Part shown: positions 33,617 to 43,602 of the stretch, piece after piece
Position numbering within the stretch: position 1 is the first letter of the stretch
Layout: each line of letters starts with the position of its first letter
Origin: Pseudovirgaria hyperparasitica
Taxonomy: Eukaryota; Ascomycota; Dothideomycetes; Acrospermales; Acrospermaceae
NCBI RefSeq assembly: GCF_010093815.1
Contig: NW_022985557.1
Location: 1,354,779-1,418,778, forward strand
Length of the DNA: 64,000 bases
Direction: 5' to 3'
The notes under the pieces: model-generated
The model's input: the letters and a program-made list of their open reading frames with translations, nothing else
Database searches by the model: none
Told to the model about the DNA's origin: nothing
Position numbers and translations under genes: made by a program

Positions 33617-35240
33617 TCAGAGACAGAGATAATCATGTTGCCTTTGCAGACGCGCAGAGCACGTGTATTCCATCCATGGCACGTTACGTTTACCATCCGT
33701 AATCTGTCGAACGTCCCATACCTTGTCCAGAATGTTGCACATGGCCGGCTGCTTGATCTCCGTTGCCTTCCTACAATTCTCCAGACAAATTCTAGCATAA
33801 TGTAGCTGATGCTTCGACGACGTCTCCACTGCCGCCATGAATAGAGGGAAGACTAGACGTTTGTAGATTGCGGAGTCCACAGGTATTGAGGCTGCTGTGT
33901 CTAGAATTGCGCTCACGGAGCTCTTGATCAAATCTGCGTCGCATGGTATCGAAAATGAATTTGGGAACCTTGCGATCCGCAGTAGCGTTGCGTGTCGGAA
34001 GGCTTCTGCAAGCGAAGCCCAGCTGGGATCATCTGATGGGTAGTCCGCCGTGGTGACATCAAAGTCTCGTAATTGCTGCTCCAGTGCTTCCAGACGTCTT
34101 TGGAATGCTACAGGGTGGAGCTGACCCGCCAACCACGCCTTTCCGCCACAAAGTACTTCGCTGTGGACAAGGAAGATTTCAGTGGGACATCCGATCATGA
34201 TTTGAAGGCTATTATCTTCGAGTCAAGATACGTAGTCTCTGACAGAGATTGGAAAAGCCATCTTTTCTGGACCGCTCGTTCCACGGAGCATGTCAAACCT
34301 GTACACACATGAACTAAGTATAGACTTTATTACAGTGCGACACTGACTTACCATGCTAGCGATGAAACGAGAAAGTTGCGAAGTTGATTCTGCGCTGATT
34401 TACGAGATGCAATTCGCGAGCACAAGAATGCAACACCGTTCAGATGCGTACCGTGGGACGACGTTCCGGTCTCACATATATCCTGCAGTAGTAGTAACAG
34501 TATTATAGAAAGCGTCAAATCTTCCTCCGTCTCGATTAGCCCTAAAAACTCCTCTTTCAGGAGAAATGAGCTGATAGACCGTAATGCAAATAGTTGTGCG
34601 ATATCGCCGTGGTAGACTGTTCAAGGAACTCTGAAGCCGGTATGTGACACGCAGAAAGGCCAAGGATGGCGTGCAACAAGCTGGCATCTTGATGTGCGAG
34701 CGGGAGGACATATCGACGAAAGGGATTCAGCCTAGGATCTCGTACGACAACCAGGGCTTCGCATAAGATGATATCAACTACCTCCACGTCACGTCCTTTT
34801 CAAGAAGGAGTAGACTGCGGCGGTGTACATACAGTGCAGCATCCATTGCCAGGAGTTCATCCAAGCCTGGTGAGCGATCCAGAATATCGCTACCAATTGA
34901 TCCATTCGAGGAGCTCCAACTCTCTGAAGTCTGGCTTAGTACACTTCTGTCTCTTCCCGGCGGCCTATATAGCGACGACGACCTTTTGAGCGACCACAGC
35001 CGCTCTTTGGCCTTGCCCACCGTGTTCACCTTGCTCTGTTCGGCTACCCGTCTTTTCTTCGGCCCTTTTGCGACGTCGTATACCTTGAACTTCGTCTCAT
35101 AGCCCTCGCAGAGTAGTCCTTTGGATATACATCGCTGGCAGGAAGGCTTCCCTCGGTCGCATCTTCGACTCTTGCGGCGACATGTTCCACAGACAGGATC
35201 TACAAGTAGTGACGATGAGCGGTCAAGTTGGCTAGGGTAG
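33617..35240 (-). pseudogene. Zn(II)2Cys6 transcription factor pseudogene (fungal-specific TF domain)
   Basis: The zinc cluster lies at 35191-35108: CGTCRRKSRRC then DRGKPSCQRCISKGLLC, i.e. CX2CX6CX6CX2CX6C. The regulatory domain follows in pieces: NPFRRYVLPLAHQDASLLHA, FLLKEEFLGLIETEEDLTLS, HGTHLNGVAFLCSRIASRK, and a C-terminus ending IYKRLVFPLFMAAVETSSKH and WMEYTCSARLQRQHDYL. Three lesions break it. A tandem CACGT duplication (34785-34794) shifts frame between EKDV and VDIILCEAL. A second frame change lies near 34610-34630. An in-frame TGA occurs at 34223-34225 between RDYVS and LEDNSLQIM. One plausible intron remains (GTAAGT...ACAG, about 34300-34352). The start is unresolved. Sequencing error cannot explain all three lesions easily. 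Confidence 0.75.
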
Positions 35241-35492
35241 TGGTTCTGTTTTGCCCACCTGTTCGTTTGAGTGTCGGCGACATGACACTCACAACCTACC
35301 TGAAGACAAAAGCCGTGAGCCTGTGCTGTGCGTGCCGGCGCGGAAAATGCTCGAAAGGTGGCCGCTAAAATAACATCCATACTTAGCTTGAACCCGCACC
35401 ACAACAAAGTCCGAAGACCGACACTTTAGCACTGAGATAGGTAGTGCAATTGCATAGAATATATTTGAATCAAAGTATCGCTCTTCCATCAA

Positions 35493-35576
35493 TCCATCGT
35501 GGTGTAATGGCTATCATTTGTCGCTTTCAGTTGAAAGAGCCCCGACAGGACCCGGGTTCAATTCCCGGCGATGGAA
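35493..35576 (+). tRNA. tRNA-Glu (anticodon UUC) with a 12-nt intron
   Basis: Acceptor stem TCCATCG pairs perfectly with CGATGGA (35569-35575). The D-arm is GTGTAATGGCTATCAT and the T-arm is CCGGGTTCAATTCCCGG. The anticodon stem TGTCG (35519-35523) pairs with CGACA (35543-35547). The loop reads CT-TTC-A, then an intron at 35530-35541 after position 37, then C38. The intron contains TTGAAAG, which can pair with the anticodon loop CTTTCA, as usual in pre-tRNAs. An oligo-T Pol III terminator follows at 35582-35585. The closest look-alikes from general knowledge are fungal tRNA-Glu genes. Confidence 0.93.
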
Positions 35577-35777
35577 TAATCTTTTCATACTCTTTTTACA
35601 TTTTTCCTTACTTGCTTTGTTCATCCCAGGCAGTAGTTTTGGGCTCAGCGACGACATTCTACCTATTAGACAAAGCACAGATACCATATAGAGTTATTTA
35701 TTACTACTACTACCACAGATGTTCATTCAATCTTCATAACTTTTTACGTGCTTGATGCATTTGTTAACTATCATCAT

Positions 35778-37152
35778 TTAGGGCGGAGGACACTGTCCTC
35801 CTGCTATCGCTTTGACATTAGAATACGCAACGATAATCCAGCACACGACCAGTATAACAATCATCCCACAACTAACCCATTGAATACCTTGACTATCTAG
35901 TGATTTCCCTAGCAAGGCTGTCGCGATCGTCCATCCAACATTTGGAAACACGACCGCCCACCATGTCACATCGAATCGCATCTCCTTCAGCCCAAAGCCA
36001 ACCCCTACAACCGACCAGCCAAAGAATGTCAAAGACAATAGCCAAAGCCACGCGTTTACTGCTGTCGCCACTACTTTCAGAACCTCACCCGCAGATATCA
36101 TCGTCCCCATGTACCCAACTGGAAACTTCATGGCCGCCGCGTTTCCCAGTCCCTGTAGCGCCGCCGCCGTATAGCCGGGTGAACCGACCATGATGAACAT
36201 GCCAACACGCGTCTGTGGCGCTGGTAGCCCGATTGCAAAGCAACGATATATGAAGATCGCGAAGATCAAGTACGAGATCATGAACCCCAGCCCCTGGAAA
36301 GCGATGCCACCGATGATGATCGGGAGTGCCGAACTAGGCGGCTGTTTTAATGCAATCAGAGATGCGAGTGTACCGGCGAGCATAGTCGGATAGATTCCCA
36401 ACGCCATGCTTGGCTGGATCTTATCCAGCGTGATCTTGTTCGTTGCGAAGTGGTATGCGAACAGACCGATGCCAAGAGGGATCGTGAAAGCGACATAGCA
36501 CCAGAGGAGGATCTCTTGTGCCTTGACTAGCCACGGACCTGAAGCAGGTATGCCATATTGTTCAATGTTACCGATGATGGTCGCTTGCGAAAGGAACCAG
36601 CAGCCAAAAAACCAGGCTTCCGTTGGATCCGAAAGGGAGCGCTTGAAAGCTTTTGGTTCGAGTATGAAGCGGGTACTGATACAGCAGGTGAAGGTTATGA
36701 ATAGCACAATGTCGAGGATCATAAAAATCTTCCCGATTGTCTTCATGCCGCTGAAGACCTTGGGTGATTCAGATATGGCGATTGCAAGACCGCCAGTTGA
36801 CATCGTACACGCAAACCAGTTCCATTTGAAGTTACCAATGCGGTTTCGGAGTAAGGATCTTTTCTGCGCGATACGTTTGGGAGGAGGTGAATGGCCGTTG
36901 GGTGGGAGAGTATATGGATCGTTAACCATCATATGCGACTGTCGATGTGCACGCACAGCACTCTCGTGAGCATGGCTGATATCGTCAAGATGCTGTCCGG
37001 CATGTTGGTGACGATTTGCATTGTCATCTTCAGAGCGTCTGAAGGCCATTGGATCTGGAATTCCTGGAAGCTGATTTTTGATTGAAGTTAGTTATGCCCA
37101 TCATTCAGCATTCTGTACATATACAACTTACATTTGAAACAGTGCGGTCCAT
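35778..37152 (-). CDS. TDT/SLAC1-family transporter (malic acid / sulfite-type, C4-dicarboxylate transporter-like), 437 aa
   Basis: Members such as Mae1 and Ssu1 move dicarboxylates or sulfite across the plasma membrane. Two exons: 37132-37152 (MDRTVSN) and 35778-37070, with a 61 nt intron in phase 0. After about 75 hydrophilic residues the protein has roughly ten hydrophobic helices. Family-type stretches include FKWNWFACTMSTGGLAIAI near the first helix, EAWFFGCWFLSQATIIGNIE, and GMFIMVGSPGYTAAALQGLG, whose GSPG region lies in the pore-lining half. The length is usual. Substrate cannot be decided from sequence. The gene sits next to the broken regulator and the tRNA. Without the short first exon the frame would start at MAFRRSED, which is a workable alternative start. 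Confidence 0.85.
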
Positions 37153-39100
37153 TTTATCACATCATCTATAGGGGCTTCTATACAGTTTTCCATCTTTTTC
37201 GGTTATGAATGAAAAAATGCTCGCATACAATCCGAAGAAGTGCTCCGAAAAGCCATTAAATTCATCAGAATGACGGCACCTACAAAATTGCATAAATTTA
37301 GATATGGCGTCATTCGATCATCCCGCATCAAGACGTCATTGGTTTCCATAGTACTTGAAGTATTAGAACAAAGCTTCCTACAGCATCCTTTACTTGCACA
37401 TGTTTATTTTGTTCGTAGACAGTTTTGTCACGTTCGTGAATGTAGGCTCACCGAAATTGAGCTTCACTCGATACTTGAAATATTGACCGAAAGCTCGTAC
37501 TGATAGCATCATTGGCTGGCTCATACTATGGCTATCATTACTTCAGGCTATGTTGCTCCAGCTCACGGAAGTAATGCCAAAACGAAAGCATCAAAGCTAT
37601 AGAACAAGCACCCCCTCCCCATTTCGTCATGCGAAGTTGCATTAGGATCGTTCATAGAGACAATCATGGCACGTCTGTGTATGTGTTCTTAGGGTGTTTT
37701 AAGTAGTGGTCATCACTCAGAATCGTTGATACTTTACATGTAATAAGCAACGATAGAGTTGATAAGAGTCAGAAGCTTCGTATACTAAATTAGACATTAC
37801 AGATCTGAACACAATCCAAGTGTGATTACCTTGGTTGAGTCTATGACGTCATTCGTATCCACGGAGCACATCCCCACGCAGCTCAGGGTTTCTACTTGCC
37901 TTAATGAGATGTCCCAACTGGCAGATAAGTCTTCGCGTTCTAATGTGCAGCACTGAATCATTGCTGGTTGAGCACTTATACGTCAGGTAAGGTGTGTCTT
38001 TAAAAATATTCTAGGGAGTAGCTACGTGTAACGTATCAAGACTCCGCGTTGGACGATAATATTGAGGATGAATTCAGCAGTTGGCCACAAGCAATCTACG
38101 CCCTCATCGTTGGCAGCATTCGTCCCGGGGCAGACATTAGGCTGACAGCGGGTTTAGAGCTTTTACCAAAATTTGTTGATTTTTGAGAACACCTTTAGGC
38201 TGTTCGCGTGAGTCGAACAGGTTAAGGCATGATTCATGGCTTCTGTGTAAGAGTCTAGAATGCAGGTCGACTGTGGGGTGCATCTCCGGGCGCGGCACAT
38301 TCCTGACATGGTCCCGAGTAGTTTCGCTAAGGGGCAATGCCAAGCATCGTGAGTTGAGCGTGCAACCGTCCATTCGAAGATTTTCAAGCATATGACTGAC
38401 GGCCGATGAGACAAGTCTATACTGAGGATAGACTTGACTCAAGCCATGCGAAGGAATCCCCAGTGTCCTGTGAGCTTAACAAAGGAGGCGCGCAAAGAAG
38501 GCCGCGGATAGCTCGTTTCTGATTGGCCAAGATGGAGTTTTAGTCTGAGGCAGTGCACTTGGCGTTGTATTTGACCCAGAACCAGCAGACTTCTGGATTC
38601 CTGCCTGGCTTGAGCTGGCGTGAGAAGTATGCAAAACTCTTTGGATGGAAGCATTACGTGGGAGAGCGCAATCTCTCGTTGTTGGACGTCTGAGAACTGA
38701 TTATTGTCTGCCTCTGCGAAGGAAGCATTTTCTAGCCGAAGCTCATCTTCTCGAGCCAGACGAACGGACATCAATTGATTCGAGAAGGCGACAGGTTTCC
38801 GAGAGACCGTTAAACATACAACATACGTGTGTACCGCAGAGTCACAACTTCGTCTACGAGTGCCCAAGTTACTCCGCAGTGTCCGTTTTTGAGATTCTCT
38901 GCCGTCGAAACATTGAAGTTCTCTATGAACTCAAGACCTTGTGATACGCGAAGCGCTTGGGGTTCCGCACAGCCTTTATCGTTATCGCGAGGTTGCGAAG
39001 GTCCATAGACAGCCGATATATTATTTGCTGGAAGTGGTCTGCCTACGTAAGACCTCGCGTGGTCAAGGGTCGCAAAGCGAGATCGACGAAAAGCACGGCC
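37153..39100. other. Intergenic, no recognisable gene
   Basis: 1.95 kb upstream of two divergent genes (transporter and regulator). Overlapping ORFs at 38137-38867 on the minus strand have no family resemblance. No repeats or RNA genes were recognised. Confidence 0.5.
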
Positions 39101-40581
39101 ATGTCGACAGATTCAGTCCACAAAGATGATGTAGAGTGGCCTGTTCGTCGTGCCACGATAGGGGAGTCGTCCTCGACCACCAGCGAACTCTCACCGATTC
39201 CGGCTGTTGCTGGACGCACAAGGAGGAAGTCTATCACCACCGCTTGCGAACGTTGCAGAAGAAGGAAGATCCGATGTGAGTCTATTGCGAGACTTTGCAC
39301 TCTATGGATTTTGATTGGCTGGTAGGTGATGGTAATCAGCCGTGCGCAACTTGCGCGCGCTTCATGGTCAATTGTGTTCGTCCTAGCAAGCACAGAGAGA
39401 GATTTGGACCGTAAGTGAACAGGATGCTGCATGCGCCCAGAGATCACTCGTTTATAGAACACAGGGAGCAGCAAGCTGCCTTGGAAGATCGAGTACGTCG
39501 TCTTGAGACTCAGCTCGCCGAGACAAGAATGCAATCGAATTTGAATGATACGGAGGATCTCTTCAGCGACTGGCAAGGGGAAGACGACGATATGTCCATG
39601 CCTCATTTAGGTCTTCGACTGGACACTGATATGAGCCATCCGCAGCGTTCGTTCTCGTACGACGACCAGCTTGGAAACCCCTTTCTGGGGCATTTGACGC
39701 CGACTGACATCCCCATGATCGAGATCACTGGGTGCGAGTCGCCGTTTCCTAGGCCATTATCTCCATCGCCATCTATGCTCTCAGCGTCTGGGATATCCAG
39801 GACATCTACTCCAGATGCTTACACAGCGACAACGCCTGCTTCTCATCCTGCTCACTTGGTCGCACCGAACCCTGCGGTCTCAATATCACCACCTGTCTCG
39901 CCTCAAGGTAGGGTCAACACCTGGGATTTTGCTGGGATGGACGACTTCTCGTCATTTCTGAGTCCATCTCTAGGAATTGTAGAAGAGGGCATGTCCCGGA
40001 GATCTTCGATCTCGTCATTGGGGCTTGACCAAGATCTGAGTGCGATGAATCTGGCTTTCCCCGACTTCTTCGACAATAGCCAGCTGTATGGGCAAAGTAC
40101 TGGGACGTTCACACAGCTGCATCATTCTCCACCGCAGATGCCATCTAGAGATACTGGATCCCACGAGCCATACCGTCATGTAGCCTTGTCTAAGCCGGAG
40201 GCACAACAGCTGACCGAGATATTCTTCGCCAAGTTTGCACCCATGCAGGCGCCAATAAATCGAGATGGCCTTCAGATCTGCCTCGAAGCGGTCTATTCAC
40301 TCCCCGATTTCAGCTCGGCCATGACACTAGAAGCAACGAAAATCCTTTCCAGTGTTCCTTCTTGTTCTCTGGACGCGGCGAAATTTCAAGTGTTCATCAT
40401 TCTAGCAACAGCCCTGCGTATGGTCGGCGCTCCGATTGGATCTAGTAACGCAGCAAGATGTGAAGCCTTGTATGGGCTCGCTATGCAGCAGACCCTCTCA
40501 TCTCGTTTCTGGAACAAGGACCAAGGTGTGGAGATGGCGCTGCTGCTTGCTGTATTTGCTAAAGCATGCTCTACGGGCTGA
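39101..40581 (+). CDS. Zn(II)2Cys6 transcription factor, unusually short C-terminus (possible pseudogene)
   Basis: The cluster is ACERCRRRKIRC then DGNQPCATCARFMVNC, i.e. CX2CX6CX5CX2CX6C, split by a 50 nt intron (39276-39325, GTGAGT...TAG). A dimerisation-type coiled coil follows (EHREQQAALEDRVRRLETQL). A Ser/Pro-rich linker and the start of a fungal TF domain come after (EAQQLTEIFFAKFAPMQAPI, VFIILATALRMVGAPI). Joining exon 2 (39326-39410) to the long exon in frame requires a 30 nt intron, 39411-39440. The longer GT-AG option (47 nt) breaks the frame. The reading ends at ALLLAVFAKACSTG-stop, in the middle of the expected domain, with no continuation found downstream. Truncation by mutation is likely; a missed exon is the alternative. 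Confidence 0.65.
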
Positions 40582-41432
40582 CTATCGAGAGACGAGTATT
40601 AAGGCGTCAGGTGTATCGCCTTTGGGGGGAATTCCACGCAGTCCTCGTCTTGTTCAGTCACACTCGCGACTGATGATCTCTCAGGCGTTTTCGTTGCGTT
40701 TTCGAAAAAATAAAAGAGTCTATGACATGACCAGAGAGCACTGAGTTACAGAGCTCGACTGATTATCTTGCCTATAATTCTTCATAGTAGCACTTCTGGT
40801 AAACTGTCAATGCCGAGCAGTAAGTCGCATAGTGATAAGATCTTGCTCGAAGGAGGGGGTAGAATGACGTCGCTTTTGACGATGGCGATGTGACTGTACC
40901 TTGTGTAGATAGGAGGCTGGACGTGAGGAGCGAATTTATATGGAGGATGTAGTTAAGGTTGGATGTATAGATATCTATAGGTAGTAGTAAACCTCCATGC
41001 ACCTAGGGGTCGCGTCGACGACGTCAGATCAGGCAGGAAGGCACCAGGGGTGCGCAAGCTAGATTTAGTGAGATACCCCGCCTCGTCAAAGAGCCTTTTC
41101 ATGGTGGCAGCCAGCAGCATCGGGCAGTATTTGGCTTCGTGAAGCTTCAATGTTCCAAAGACTTCATTAACTCCTGGTGCTCCGTCGGTTCATCCGACGA
41201 CATGTTACGCACCACACTGGTCTATCACACACAGCTAGCAATGCTATGTTGTGCGCCTTAAGTCGCTTGTCAGTGCGTCCGGTGATGAGTGAGCTTTGAA
41301 ATCGGGGCCAATCACAGCCACCTCAAGTGCCTCTCGTCAGTCGTTCTCTCTGCAGCTTCACCGCCATAGCAACTGTATCTACGACTTCATAACATATTTT
41401 CGAGTCTATACTCTCGTTCTTAGCCTTCTATC
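40582..41432. other. Intergenic, nothing recognised
   Basis: 850 bp between the short regulator and the phosphatase, both on the plus strand. I looked here for the missing regulator C-terminus and found no matching frame. A possible Inr/TATA context for the phosphatase lies near 41390. Confidence 0.5.
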
Positions 41433-43521
41433 ATGGCTCCTGGAGTCGTCAGTTCCCAGGAGCAAGTCATACACTCAAGCGGAAATACCAACGGCTGCCC
41501 AGACCTCCGTTTCCTGCACTTCAATGATGTCTACCACGTCGACTCGTCTTCAGCAGAACCAGTCGGTGGCTTTGCGAGGTTTCAGACCCTCCGCAATTAC
41601 TACCATAGCGACAAGAAGTTTCAGGGCCAGCCAGAATTGCTCACATTCTTCTCGGGTGATGCTTTCAATCCTAGCTTGGAAAGCAGCGTAACGAAAGGTA
41701 CTGCGATGAACAAGGACTAGATATGAAAATCATACTTATAAGCCCAAGGGAGTCATATGGTGCCAGTACTAAACAATATTGGAACCGATGTCGCTTGTGT
41801 AGGAGTACGTTCTTTTAGCCCCTAGCACATTCAGCTTCGAGCACTGACAGAGTTGTACTCTCTAGAACCACGATCTTGACTTCGGTGTTAGACAATTCCG
41901 AAACTTGACCGCCCAGTGTGACTTTCCATGGCTACTCGCAAACGTCCTAGATCCCGCGCTGGGCGAGAACGAGCCTTTGGGCAATGCGAAGAAGACTGTG
42001 ATGCTAACATCTTCAAATGGCATAAAAGTAGGCGTGATTGGCTTAGCCGAAAGAGAATGGCTAGACACTATCAACTCCCTACCTCCGGACATTATCTATA
42101 AATCTGCCTCACAAACCGCGAAAGAGCTTGTGCCGGGGCTGAGGGAACAAGGTGCTCAGATCATCATTGCTGTAACACACCAGAGGGAGCCAAACGACAA
42201 TAAGTTGGCGGAGAAGGTCCCGAAAGGTCTGATTGACATCATTCTGGGCGGCCATGACCATTACTACAATCACAGCTTTATTAATGGAGTACACGTGCTC
42301 AGATCAGGTACGGACTTCAAGCAATTGAGTTATATCGAGGCTCGTCGGAGACCGAATGTACCTGATGAGTGGGATTTCGACATCATAAGGCGGGACATAA
42401 CATCAGATGTTGTACCCGACCCAGCAAGCGTAACACTAGTCGAAAGACAAACAGCATCTCTGAAGACGAAACTTGAAAAACCAATCGGCTACACTGCAGC
42501 TCCTTTAGACGCTCGCTTCCGCACAGTCCGACTTAAAGAATCAAACATCGGTAATTTTGTGTGCGACCTCATGCGACACACCTATCAAGCAGATTGCGGC
42601 CTCATGGCCGCCGGTACTATCCGAGGTGATCAAATATACCCACCAGGCGTGCTCCGACTGAAGGACATTATGAATTGCTTCCCATTCGAAGATCCGGTAG
42701 TTGTCATCAACGTAACTGGGCAAGCTATCCTCGAAGCTCTCGAGAACTCCGTAAGTAAATTCCCCGCGCTCGAGGGTCGCTTTCCACAAGTCTCCAACAT
42801 TGAATTCGAGTTTCATCCCGAAAAGCCAGAGGGGTCCCGCATTATAAGCTGTGAAGTTGCAGGCGGGCCGCTAGACAAGGACCGTGTGTATAAGCTGGCG
42901 ACAAGGGGCTATATGGCGCGCGGAAAGGATGGGTATGATTCGCTACTCATCGAAGCTGAGGGTGGTAAGGCAGTCGAAATTGTGTCCGAGGAGAACGGTG
43001 TCCTGATATCGACACTGCTGCGACAGTACTTCATGTCGTTGAAAGTGCTCGGGAAATGGAAGATGTGGGGGCCAAGTATGGGTCGACATTGGCAGGGCGT
43101 ACAAAGGAATTTGCAGGCCAAACACCCCCATATGGAGCCCCAGTCGCCGACGGACGATGTTCTGGGAGCGTTCGAGTCGTTCGAGGCGGAACGCACGAAT
43201 CGAAGTCAAGTGACTGGGGAGACGGATGGCGTTGATGCGGACAGCGAGGATGAGACCGCGACCACCAAACCGATTTCGACGCAGTCGAGTCGGCAGGAAC
43301 GAGAGCTGGAGGTTATGAGACGAGTCATGCGGAAATGGTGGCGGCTGGCCGGGATGACAGAGGATGCAAAGCTAGGTCAGCCGTTAAACCATGGCGAATT
43401 CACTGTGAATTGGACAACGGTAAGTCTTTTTCATCTTCAAGCGTGCCAATCGCTGACATTCTAGGCAATCGCTCCAATGGTCGAAGGTCGTATCAAGCAA
43501 TTCAGTCCTGTGAAGGCATAG
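41433..43521 (+). CDS. 5'-nucleotidase/UshA-type metallophosphatase (643 aa)
   Basis: Calcineurin-like dimetal phosphatase joined to a 5'-nucleotidase C-terminal domain; family members remove phosphate from nucleotides or related esters. Four exons: 41433-41697, 41749-41804, 41866-43419 and 43465-43521, all in phase, with introns of 51, 61 and 45 nt. Metal-binding motifs in order are LRFLHFNDVYHV, FFSGDAFNPS, GNHDLDFG (assembled across intron 2), VTHQR and GGHDHYY. The nucleotidase domain has ESNIGNFVCDLMRH, FPFEDPVVVINVTGQ and ATRGYMARGKDGYDSL. There is no obvious signal peptide or GPI tail, so the protein is probably cytosolic, unlike secreted 5'-nucleotidases. It is convergent with Rav1, with stops 81 bp apart. 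Confidence 0.92.
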
Positions 43522-43602
43522 CAATGGGGCTAAACTCATGGGCATAGAAATTCTGACTACTCTACAAAAACATACAAAGACTTTTGCGCCATCGCGAGCG
43601 CT

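Noticed and set aside
34785-34794. CACGTCACGT as a regulatory (E-box/CRE-like) site
   Set aside because: It lies inside the coding frame of the regulator pseudogene and is best read as a frame-breaking tandem duplication.
33617-43521. Biosynthetic or metabolic gene cluster (two regulators, transporter, hydrolase)
   Set aside because: No backbone synthase or set of tailoring enzymes is present. One regulator is a pseudogene, the other looks truncated, and the phosphatase is a general enzyme.
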